Below, in pieces: positions 21,202 to 30,847 of a DNA stretch of 64,000 bases. Each line of letters starts with the position of its first letter. Positions within the stretch are counted from its first letter, which is position 1. The position numbers and the translations under genes are program-made. The notes under the pieces were generated by a model, which saw only the letters and a list, made by a program, of their open reading frames with translations, searched no databases and was not told the DNA's origin. The stretch lies in NCBI GenBank assembly GCA_022828445.1, contig JAIZZJ010000012.1, positions 1,602,193 through 1,666,192 on the forward strand, in the 5' to 3' direction. The stretch comes from Graphiopsis chlorocephala. Taxonomy: Eukaryota > Ascomycota > Dothideomycetes > Cladosporiales > Cladosporiaceae.

Positions 21202-23100
21202 TCACTGTCTACAGCCGTCTTGGTAGGAGTGCTCTGTACCTTCCAGCATCTTCAGGTATATCGCTACAATGTTTTAGTACGAGTCATGGGGACAAGTGCC
21301 ACGGTCAGGGTCACCGTAAAACTGAGAAACTTACAAGCAACCGACCACCTCGTGCTCCCAATGATATCCAACACCCTCCTCAGCTCCGCCAGCGCAGCCA
21401 GATGTGCCGGCGCAGAATTCTCCCTAGCATACCACGCATACGTCCCGCCCACCGTATACAGCGAAAACAACACCATCACGGGGATCTTGTCGACGCCGTA
21501 CTCTTCATAACACTGCTCAATCTCTGCTGCGAAGGTTGAGACTTCGCGGATTACTTCTTTGAACCCATCGAGAGCGTGCTGCTGAAGATCGAGACGCAAG
21601 CCGCGGTTCCCGCCTACGGTCTCGACGTTGTCCGCTTCGATGCACGAGTGCACGTCGTACAAAGTATTTAGAGCAGCGTAGGCCAGGCCCCGGGCGGGGA
21701 AGAGGTGGTGCCGGGTTGAGGGCGTGAGGTGGGTGGTTTCGGCGTAGAGCATGGTGGCCAGGGCTCGTAGGGCGCCGGATATCGCGAAGGCTTCTTGGAA
21801 ATGCATGTCTGCTTCGCCGGAAGTTGGGTTTTGGTTCACGTGCTCGCAGACCCAGCCGAGGAGGTGTGCGGCTTGGCAGGTGCGGGCGAAGGGGTCGACG
21901 GAGGTGGAGGCTTCGATGGACATTACGAGGAGGGGGTTGATTGTTAGTTCCTGTGTGGGGGATAGTGAGCGATGGGGTTTGGGGGTTTGGGATTGGGAAG
22001 AGAGGACGCTTACGCCAATTTCCCAAGGCGAATCTCGAGCTGGGAGGATCTCATCCGGAGGGATCTTTGGCGTGCAGAGTGGTCGGAAGCGGAAGCCGAC
22101 GTGCACGTAACGGTCTAGGATTAGAACTGCCCACCAGAGGCGGCGGCGTTCTTCCATTTCCGTCCATGTGTCTAGTTGATCATCAGAGGTGTAGCTAGCT
22201 GGGTTGGGAAGGATTTCATACCTGGTCGCGGCAATATCTGCGTCGCTTTCGTCCGATCATGTAGCCCAAGAGCACAGAATAATCGTGCCAGGTTGCTGAC
22301 GGTCAGATACGCCGCGGGAAAGATGCCGTGACCGATCTCGTGCAGTGCAAGTAGAGCATATGCAGCGAGCAGGTTCGTGGAAAACCTGGCGGACTGCTCT
22401 AGTGCGAAGAGGGCGAGCTTCACTTTCCGATAGCGGCCTTTGGGCTCTTGATTGCTTCTCTCATTGCGAAGGGGACTTGATGAATTGTCTTCGTGGTCGA
22501 GCTGCATTGCATGGAAGAGTACTTGGGCGCTGGCAGTGTTGATTGCGTCTGGGTTGTGAAGCAGCCTTGTGACTCGAAGCTTGGATACTATACCTAGGCA
22601 TTAGACACTGCCATCAGGTCCTGATCATTTGGAAGAAACACACCTATTGGAAGCCATGAATGAGTCGTGCTGAAGTACCTGTCCACGATGTTCGACGCCT
22701 CGTCCTTAGAAATGTCTTCTCCGTTCGGGCAGAGATCTCGCCATAGCAGCGTACTAGGCGGTGTCACTTCTACGCTCCTAGTCGCTACAGAATCCAGAAA
22801 GCACGTAGCCAGTTCCGGAGACTCTTTCGACGGGACATTTGATACGAACGGGGCCAACAATACATCTGACCGGAAAGGAAAGGAAGCTGGAGCCTCTGTG
22901 CGACCTCCAATCCTTTCCACCCGCGGCTCGGTATCTGAGCGTGTTGGTGTCGATGGAATCGAGGAGTAGTCACATCTTCTCCCAACTCGAGAGCAGAGTT
23001 GGCATGTCGGGAGATCCTTCGAACAGCGGCGTTTAAGGCGCTTGCAGGATGCACAGGATTGTTCTGCGCGCTCGAAATGGTCACCGCCAATCGTTTCCAT
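21202..23100 (-). CDS. Zn(II)2Cys6 fungal transcription factor
   Basis: Nuclear DNA-binding regulator. Five-exon model: 23100-22644, 22587-22222, 22171-22014, 21950-21335 and 21263-21202, all with GT-AG introns of 50-71 nt, in frame for 552 residues. The N-terminal binuclear zinc cluster is C-x2-C-x6-C-x6-C-x2-C-x6-C (CASCKRLKRRC...CQLCSRVGRRC). The middle contains the fungal-specific transcription factor domain: SARFSTNLLAAYALLALHE-like helices and the diagnostic EERRRLWWAVLILDRYV block. The last exon is short (20 codons) and is supported by a strong GTAAGT donor. The gene is divergent from the zinc-type dehydrogenase gene, starting 660 bp away, so local regulation of that enzyme is a reasonable inference. 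Confidence 0.9.
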
Positions 23101-23759
23101 GGCTTCGGAAAGGTGGGTTCCGATGATTGCGTCAATGTGAAAACTGTTGGAAACGCGGACGAGATGATCTCAAGGGTAGAGAGCGGCCGCGCGAGCGGGC
23201 TACCTTGGGTGGAGCGACCACATCCTTGGCGCCAGAGAGACGGCATCTGGCGGGCTGAGTTGGATTTCTCCGCGCCACTCCATGACATCCCAACAACATT
23301 TCCAGGGCTTTGGCTATCCGCAGCGTTGGCAATCACCTTGGTGATCTAGCAAAGTGTAAGTTCCAGTGCAGACTAAAGGGGTGGATGCGGTTGATTGGGA
23401 AGGGGCGAGATGTTGTGCACTGCCTTGACGCGCAGCAGCATCCGTCTTTTGGATAGGGTCACCCGTGGCCCTCTTGTGAGGAGCGGTGGTATGCTATGTC
23501 ATGTCCGCGGTGTGCTCCATCATGGCTATGAGCCTCTTCGGACACGCGTGCATCGCAGAGATAGCACATCATATCACGCACGCCAAGCGATTTCGATGCC
23601 CTATTGTCATGGCCATAATGATGATGATGACTTGGCACAGAGATGTACACTGCGTGAAGGAAGGCTATAAAGTAGCATCTACTGCACAGTCCTTTCATCT
23701 CAAGCCGCATCATCTCTACCATCATTGCAACTCGTCCTCATTGCACTAGATTCTCCAAC
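23101..23759. promoter_or_regulatory. Divergent promoter, regulator / dehydrogenase
   Basis: 659 bp between the start codons of the Zn-cluster regulator (-) and the dehydrogenase (+). On the + strand a TATA box CTATAAAG lies at about 23663-23670, some 90 bp before the ATG at 23760. No operator site can be assigned with confidence. Confidence 0.55.
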
Positions 23760-24978
23760 ATGGCTCTTGCAAACCTGACAACAGCTATCAATGCCACGAT
23801 GCGTGCAGTTCTGTGGGAGGGAAACGCATACAATGTCACTGTGGCCGACGTTCCACGTCCTACCATCATCAACGCGACCGATGCTATCGTCAAACTGAGC
23901 AGAGCTGCAATCTGTGGCTCTGACTTGCACATCTATCGCGGCACGAACCCGGGACCGGCGACGCCATGGATCCTTGGCCACGAAGGTATTGGCTATGTCT
24001 CTGAAGTCGGCGAAGGTGTGGGCAGTTTGACTGTCGGTGATTCGGTCATCATCCCCTTTGCGACTGCTGAAGGCCACATACATGATAGTCTGACTACACA
24101 GATGTATGGTGGTTATGGCAATGGCGGCGGCATGGGTGGCACTCAAGGTCAGTACGGACTCTCAAAGGCTATACAAAAAGCTCGCTGACACCCTCGCAGC
24201 CGAATACATCCGCATCCCGTTCGCCGACGAAGGCCTGATTCCGATCCCTGCGATGCAAACCAGTTCATCCGAGAACGCAACAGCCTCGCTCGCAAACGAC
24301 TATCTTATGCTTTCAGACATCTTCGCCACAGGCTGGGAGGCTCTCAACTTCGCAGGCTTCAAGGCCGGCGATACCGTTGCCATCTTCGGCGCAGGACCCG
24401 TCGGTCTGATGGCTCTGCACGCAGCGAAGATTCGAGGCGCCTCGCGGGTGTACAGCGTAGACTACGTCCCAGAGCGACTTGCACTTGCAGAGCAGCAAGG
24501 CGCAACGCCGATCAACTTCCGCGATGCCGACCCTGTCGAGCAGATCATTGCTCTGGAACCAAACGGTGTTGCTAGGAGCATCGATGCAGTCGGCTACGAG
24601 CAAGTTAATAGGAATCTCACCGTCCAGTCGGATGTCATCACACGCAACATGATTGCTGTCACTTCGACTGGCGGCGGGATGGGAACTGTCGGCGTGTACA
24701 ACATGCATGCTGCAAACTCTGCAGTTGCACCGCGTGCCTCAACGATCCAAGACACTATGGACTTCTCGCTGGCAGATTTCTTTTTCAATGAGTTGAAGTG
24801 GCAGGCCGGACCTTCTGATCCTATCAGCCTGGCGCCGGAGCTTGTGGCTTTGGTCAGCTCTGGTGTGGCGAGTCCTGGCTTTATTGTTTCCGATGTCATC
24901 AGTATTGAGGATGCTCCGGATGCTTATCGGAGGTTTGAGAGGCATGAGATTGTCAAGGCGGTTATTGCTTTTGATTAG
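23760..24978 (+). CDS. Zinc-type alcohol / formaldehyde dehydrogenase-like protein (MDR)
   Basis: NAD(P)-dependent medium-chain dehydrogenase, closest in style to glutathione-independent formaldehyde and threonine dehydrogenases. Exons 23760-24147 and 24200-24978 with a 52-nt intron (GTCAGT...GCAG); 388 residues. The catalytic-zinc ligands appear as Cys in AAICGSDLHIYRG and the GHEGIGYVSEVG block. The Rossmann fold has GAGPVGLMA and a following acidic residue in SVDYVPERL. The structural-zinc loop with four cysteines, expected after the GDSVIIPF segment in classical ADHs and FDHs, is missing and replaced by a Gly-rich stretch (YGGYGNGGGMGG). Substrate cannot be told from sequence. It lies downstream of the divergent regulator and upstream of an SDR in the same direction. 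Confidence 0.88.
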
Positions 24979-25553
24979 GCAACTTCGGATCTCGATGTAC
25001 GTGAGCATAAGTTTGGGTACAATGCAGTCATCAGTCCTGCCTTTACTACTTCTATACAATTTTGTCGAAGGCTACAGGGAAAAGGACTGGCCTATCGGCC
25101 ATTGAGATATTTGAAACGATGCTGAGAGACCTCAGGAGCTATTCGCTAGTATTGTCAACGATGAGTATTAGATAAATCTACGTACCATTGAGATCCCGTA
25201 TACGAACTTGAGCGCACTTTGCTGCCAGTTCTGAAAGACCACACACGCATAACCAAATGACAGAAGGGAAGTGCCCACTGTGTAGAAATGAGAATCTGAT
25301 GAAGTTTGTTGATTTCGGGAATAATAAGTACGTATGCTCTTGAATCGTTGACCTACAGGCGTGCGCGGCCGCGTGCGGGACTCAACGCGGAGTTGGGTTT
25401 CACGATGTCACGGTGCCTTTTGGTGATATTACTTAGCCGACGAGGATGGAAGGTTTGGACATATATACTGAGGCTGTATTATGGCAATGCTTCCCTCTTG
25501 CTTCCCTCATCACTGCCTCCATATCTGCACAGTCCTGGCGAGCACATACTAAA
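24979..25553 (+). promoter_or_regulatory. Intergenic promoter of the SDR gene
   Basis: Spacer between two co-oriented genes. A TATA-like ATATATAC lies at about 25460-25467, some 90 bp before the ATG at 25554. Nothing else recognised. Confidence 0.5.
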
Positions 25554-26735
25554 ATGCCATACACCCCAAAGAAAGTCAACTGCGAAGTCAACGTCGACAC
25601 GAGCGGTCTGTCTGGAAAAACCGCCATCGTTACCGGCGGAGCTGACGGTCTCGGAAAGGCATATGTTCGGGCTCTCCACGCAGCTGGGTAAGCATAGGCT
25701 TGACCACGATCTAATGACCCGACACTGATAAGCTCATGATCAGAGTGCACGTCTGCGTCGGCGATATGAACGCCAAACAAGGGGAAAAGCTCGTGTCTGA
25801 GTTACCTGGGTAAGTGGAAGATCCGGATATTAGCGTCCTTCCTACTGGTGTGTGCTGACGACTTTCTAAGCATCAAATTCGTCCGCTGCGACGTCACGAA
25901 CTGGGACGATCAAATCAATCTCTTCCGCACAGCGGCCTCCATGACACCATTTGGTACCATCGATCACGTTGTCGCAAATGCTGGTATTGCCATCGATGAC
26001 GAAGTATTCTCTTACGATGGTACAGTACCATTCCCTCAGTGTATCCCCGTCAAAGCTAATGCCAGAGAAATAGGTCCAGAGTACCCCTCGAAGCCTCCCA
26101 GCCTGAAGACAATCGAAGTGAATCTTCACGGTGCTTTGTATACCACCAAGCTCGCTATACACTCTTTCATAAGACAAAATGGGACAGCTGGACCTGCCTC
26201 TAGTCAAGGAGACACTAGCCTCACCCTCATCGGCTCCGGCGCTGCATTCTTGGATTGCCCACGCGGTGTCCAATATCAAAGTACCAAATGGGGAGCTCGT
26301 GGAATCATGCACGCGCTGCGTCAGACGGCTCACTACCATGGTAGTCGCGTGAACATGATCTCGCCGTGGTGAGTATTGGTCTCAGCCTACTGCTCAGACT
26401 TCACAGCTGAGAGAATCCCGCGCGGAATTATTAACGCTGAGTACAGGTACGTCCGTACTTCGATCCTACCCGCTAGTGCTTTCGACGCCGTCGAGAAAGC
26501 TGGCGTGGCTTTCGCGACACAGGAAGACGGCGGAAGGCTTTTGCTCCGTCTTATGGCTGATACGAGCATCAATGGGCGGCAACTTTTTCTCTCGCCGCGG
26601 AAGTGGGCGCCGAATGGATATTTGGACTTGGATCTCGATGACTTTGAGGACGGGACCTTGTATGCGGAGATTCAGGCTGATCAGATGAAGGGTGCGCCGC
26701 CGGAGGAAGGATTGTTTATGCAAGGCAGGTGGTGA
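25554..26735 (+). CDS. Short-chain dehydrogenase/reductase (SDR)
   Basis: NAD(P)-dependent oxidoreductase of the classical SDR family, resembling the 15-hydroxyprostaglandin dehydrogenase-like group. Four exons: 25554-25687, 25744-25809, 25871-26368 and 26447-26735, with introns of 56, 61 and 78 nt. The frame is preserved throughout and gives 328 residues. Cofactor loop TGGADGLGKAY near residue 28; the NAG motif in VVANAGIA; catalytic Ser in LIGSGAAF and YxxxK in VQYQSTKWG. The C-terminus carries an extra 40-residue acidic tail. Position after the zinc-type dehydrogenase and the Zn-cluster gene suggests a small oxidoreductive unit, but the substrate is unknown. Confidence 0.9.
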
Positions 26736-27033
26736 GCGTCTACAGTCACTGCGCTAAAGTTTGCCGATGGTGTCTCCATGGCGATGAGATTGTGTTGGCT
26801 TATAATGACGATGACACCAGCATGATCTTTCCTAAAGGTAGACCGTTGATAGTCTCTCCATGTTCGACTCGGCTACCTTAGTCAGTGATACTCACATGCA
26901 AGACTGGTGAGCTACTCGCTGATCTAAATGCAACGTTCTCTGTATCAATGCTTTCGCATACTGGCCGGATGTGTATCCTCTAAAAAACAATCTTTCTCTA
27001 ATAACTCATCTCGTATATCTCTTTCATCAAAAC

Positions 27034-28044
27034 TCACTTGATGCTGTAGCTGACCCTGCTGTTCCCCTTGCTGCGAGAAATCTTCTTCACAGTCACATCT
27101 CCACACAAGTCCGTGGTCTCCACATGCGTTCCTCCACAAGGATACACATCAACTCCCACGATCCTGACAACTCTCAGGACCGAGTCATCCCCATTGCGCA
27201 TCGGATGGTTGTCCGGGATAAGTCGTGACAGCCCTTCGCGCTCGAAGTCGGCGGCTTTCCAGAACTCGACTTTCACCGGAAATCCTTCTTTCACGAACTC
27301 GTTGACTTTGGCTTGGAAAGTATCTTTGTGCTCGCCTCCGATGCTTCCTTGAAATTCGCAGGAAGCGCTGTCGGGGAAGTGCGAGGCTTTGAGTTCGTCG
27401 AAGTTGGGCACTTTGTCGCCGACGGTGTGCCTGACCGCGCCTCCCAGGACGTGTCCGGCTGTGTGCAATCGAGAGTACAGGAGGCGCTTTTCGCCATCCA
27501 CGTTGAGCTCAACATCAGATCCGGGCTTGATCTCAAGTCCGTCTTGGCCGTCGGCGAAGCGAACCAAGTGCAGTACGATCCCGGGGTTGGCGGCGTCGTG
27601 ACGGGCAGATATCATCTCAAGTTGTGGTGTCGCTTGCGTGCCATTGGAAGTTTCATTTGAGTTGATGAGGGTGATTGTTCCTTCGTCTGATGGTTGTCCA
27701 CCTCCCTGAGGATGGAAGATGGTCTCAATGGTCGTTAAAATGAAGTCCTTGTCGTTCTCGGCGGTCTTGAAGAGACCAAGATTTGCCTCGCTCAGCGATG
27801 AGAGAGGCTGGACCGATTGCACTTTGGTTTGAAGCTTCAGCAACTGTCCATCGTGCTGGTAACGCAGGAATGTGTCACCGACATTGGTCATGGTAACTTG
27901 CGAAGATGGAGTCGAAGCAGTGCGTGGGATGCTCGGCGAAGTGGCAAATCGAGTTTGTGAGAATTGCGTGAAGCTTCGTTTCACAATGGGTGATAGAGAT
28001 GTGTCCTTGAGTCTGCAGATTGGACGAAGAAACGCTTTGTACAT
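27034..28044 (-). CDS. Alanyl-tRNA editing protein (AlaX / Ala-tRNA synthetase second additional domain)
   Basis: Free-standing trans-editing hydrolase that removes wrongly attached amino acids from tRNA-Ala. The C-terminal half has the zinc-binding pair of the family, HTAGH and CGGTH, together with the HPQGGGQPSD motif of the beta-barrel preceding it. Single exon, 336 residues from ATG 28044. The frame stays open further upstream but without an ATG. The first 60 residues are rich in Arg, Ser and Thr with few acidic residues, which would fit a mitochondrial presequence; an internal start at MTNVGD would give a cytosolic form. Family assignment is firm, localisation is inference. Confidence 0.9.
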   Translation of the reverse strand: MYKAFLRPICRLKDTSLSPIVKRSFTQFSQTRFATSPSIPRTASTPSSQVTMTNVGDTFLRYQHDGQLLKLQTKVQSVQPLSSLSEANLGLFKTAENDKDFILTTIETIFHPQGGGQPSDEGTITLINSNETSNGTQATPQLEMISARHDAANPGIVLHLVRFADGQDGLEIKPGSDVELNVDGEKRLLYSRLHTAGHVLGGAVRHTVGDKVPNFDELKASHFPDSASCEFQGSIGGEHKDTFQAKVNEFVKEGFPVKVEFWKAADFEREGLSRLIPDNHPMRNGDDSVLRVVRIVGVDVYPCGGTHVETTDLCGDVTVKKISRSKGNSRVSYSIK

Positions 28045-28340
28045 TGATCTTCTTTTCCTTTTAATTGTTGTTATCTGCGCCCTGCTGTACTCAGCTCGCT
28101 GACTAACATCTTGGCGACGGCGCAACGTGGCAGCCTGCGTCGGTTACCCTAACCCTGGTAGTGCCGCCATTGTCAACACATGCATGCACTCATGTTCATG
28201 AATGTGTTTTTAACACTTATATGTATATGTATCAACCGACGAACATGGGAGTAAGCTTTAATAATCATGATACTCTAAACAATTAGGGAGAGTTTGACAA
28301 GTTAGTCTGGCAGACGGATTATGCTCTATTCTTTCGGCTT

Positions 28341-29154
28341 TCAATCTTTGTCCGATGCTAGGGAATGTGCATGTTCATGCGAATCGTAGTAGACATCAGA
28401 GTTAGAGTATTGCATGTCCTCTTCGTTCAAGGATTCACTCGACCACACCCTCTCTAACATTCCAGTAACTTCATTTTCCTTCTCCAGCAAGGCTAGGCCG
28501 AGCAGAATGCCCGCATGCCGCCAACCCAGGGGTAGCCTTGTCATTCGGTCATCGATCGGGACGTGCTTCATCTCATCTTCTGTCAAGACGCGCTCGAGTT
28601 CGCATCTCAGAGTATACGGGGCGAAGTCCCTGATATAATCCAGTAATCTCTGGCTAGTCTCCACATTGCTAAATGGCAGACTGCGAAGCTCTGAGCGAAG
28701 TCTATGTCGCATCAACAGCGGATTGTATCCCACTACTGCACAGCGAATGATGAAGTATCCACCATGCAATGAGGTAGTCGGTTTCTCATGGCAGAGATCG
28801 TCTGGTAGCAAGAAATTACAGAGCTCTGTGAACTGGTCACATGTCTGTACAGTCATATCGACATTTCGAAGGATTTGAGGCAGATGGTGACAAAGTGAGT
28901 GAGCTTCTAGCGCAGGCGCATCAGTCGTCATGGATGCTGCCTGGCGTGCTTCGGCCAATGTGAAGTCCACAACATCCTGGAAGTACGGCATTTTCGGGCT
29001 GTAGACCTCATTGATGATTCGTTCGAAGTGTTGAAGCCCAAATGGCGCGCATTCGCTTGTTGATGTTTGCAAGATCACACAATGTGCGGTAACTTGGGCT
29101 CGCGCTCAGGACTTGTATGAGGAGTTCATTGGGTAACGATAGCAGGCCAGTCAT
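28341..29154 (-). pseudogene. F-box protein gene broken by a one-base frameshift
   Basis: From ATG 29154 the protein begins with an F-box: LLSLPNELLIQVL, then a Leu-rich helix and NKRMRAIW. Directly after Trp the frame breaks; the homologous continuation (LQHFERIINEVYSPK and on to 28341) is in another frame. Removing one G from the GGG run at 29037-29039 (minus strand) would join them into about 270 residues. Such proteins recruit substrates to SCF ubiquitin ligases through SKP1. The rest has no recognisable repeat domain. Either the gene is a recent pseudogene or the homopolymer is miscounted; the remainder of the frame is intact, which favours a recent or artefactual change. Confidence 0.75.
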
Positions 29155-29755
29155 GTCGGACTATGGTTTCCTCAACCGCCTGCAGACTCGCAGCTAGCCA
29201 GAGGGAGGGATAGTATAGCCTTGAAGGTCTGCTTGTGTCGTGTCGAGGACCGTACTTGGAGTACTTGAAGCGATTGTTCGATGTACGAAGGTGGTCCAAA
29301 TCGATCGAGTGGGTCTATGTGAAAGCGCTACCAACCTAAAGCATAAATTGTTACCCAGAATTAGAGTCCGAGTGCTGTGATGTGTGTGTAAGGTGAAGTC
29401 TTCACTGAGTCCTTTGTACGAGTCAAGTGCACTTCGCAATCCGCACCACTGTTTCATACACTTGGTCAACTCCAGTAGATCGAACTTAGAGATTCGCGAC
29501 ATGAGATAAAGTCGAAACCCAAAAGGCGCGAATCATAAGACAAGGTCTTCTTTCTGCGATTCCGCAACGCAAGTAGAGAAGACGTGTGAACCGAAAATGG
29601 CCTGCACGCATCTGTCATGCGAAGTCTGCATACGATACCTCAGCCATCTGCGCTGCAATCAGCAGCAGCAGCACCACCATTCGCTCTCGTCAAGAATCGA
29701 TACTTGGTGGGTTTCTCTCAGCCGACTCCTGCCCATCACTATCTCAAGTCAACCC
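29155..29755. other. Upstream region of the F-box gene
   Basis: A minus-strand frame of 102 codons at 29194-29502 has no recognisable motif and I do not call it. Otherwise nothing seen. Confidence 0.4.
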
Positions 29756-30043
29756 CTATGGCATTTTTGACACCGTTTCGCCAACAGCTTTCCTCGGCCT
29801 TACAGCGATACCCCGACCCTCATACGTCGGATCCTCTACCCCCCTCTTCTCTTTACAAAACGCAACCACAGCACTCTTATACACTCTGAGGTCGATCTTC
29901 TCCGGTACCACAATGAAAATATCTTTCCAAGGCGGTGCCTTGATTAAATAGCGGACAGGGAAAGGCACGTCGGCTTCGAGGTCGGCGGCGTATTGACTGA
30001 AGATCGTGTCGCGCCATGTTGTGTTCAGATTGTGGGATGTCAT
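29756..30043 (-). CDS. Small unrecognised protein (95 aa)
   Basis: I do not recognise the family. The ORF from ATG 30043 starts MTSHNLNTTWRDTIF and is followed by an amphipathic, charged sequence with PVRYLIKAPPWKD and IFIVVPEKIDLRVY, which looks like a small globular alpha/beta protein. No signal peptide or membrane segment. The composition and even hydrophobic spacing suggest a real gene, though a run this short could also occur by chance. Confidence 0.5.
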   Translation of the reverse strand: MTSHNLNTTWRDTIFSQYAADLEADVPFPVRYLIKAPPWKDIFIVVPEKIDLRVYKSAVVAFCKEKRGVEDPTYEGRGIAVRPRKAVGETVSKMP

Positions 30044-30847
30044 TGTGGAATTGGTTTTATTGTCTGCTGATCGATCTGTGTGATTTAATGAGTAGCTAGT
30101 GAGGATGTGGAAGATGTCGATGTTTGATGTTGTGCTAAGGAGGAAGGAGGGTGGCGAATTTGGGTTGGAGGCATAGTCTGCGGATTGACAAGTTTGTGTG
30201 CACCACAGCGGGCGATCTTTCGGGTTGGGACAGGAAAACACTTTGTCTGTCTGTCTGTCTGAAATCAACGCAAAAAAGGTGAAATGTACGTAACGGGTTC
30301 TGACAAACCCGACTTGTATGGCCCGTTGCCGAAAAGTCAGTTCTCAGCCCATGGAGAGAGCAGAATCATTCACAAGTAAGACAAGTAAGAAACAAAGACA
30401 AGAAGAGAAGCAAGTGAGTCTTCCACCAACACATGTATACATGTACATGTACTATCTATAGAAATCAAAGTCGGTGCTCGACAGCGAGCTCTACTTCTCA
30501 AAGCCTCCACCTCCTCTTCTAAACAATTCACTGCCAGAACGCTGTCCCTCAAAAGCAAGAAAAAAAAATCCGATCCAAACCAAATTCCCACCAGGAAATA
30601 ACAAAGCAAATTCGAATAATAGTGAGCGCCGAGCGAGTATGCAGTCTGTCCGTCTGGTTCTCCCAGAAAAGGCCGTTAGAAGGATCGAAGTTGAGGTGAT
30701 CCGTATGAGATCTCTTTCGCAGGAAAGATGATCGAGGTAGCTATAATAAAATTTCTAAAAAAGGTCAAAACAACAAAAGCGCTAGATGATCCCACTCCCG
30801 GTATCTACAAAACAAAATCGCAACAAAAAAAGACAGCAAATATTTGT
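30044..30847. other. Spacer with tetranucleotide repeat
   Basis: Contains about four units of TCTG at 30244-30260, purine-rich DNA at 30375-30420 and an ATGTATACATGTACATGTAC near-palindrome around 30433-30452. A-rich 3' flank of the ADAM gene at 30720-30847. No gene. Confidence 0.6.

Noticed and set aside
29194..29502. 102-codon minus-strand frame upstream of the F-box gene
   Set aside because: No motif, and the F-box gene's own ATG lies downstream of it; it may only be leader sequence.
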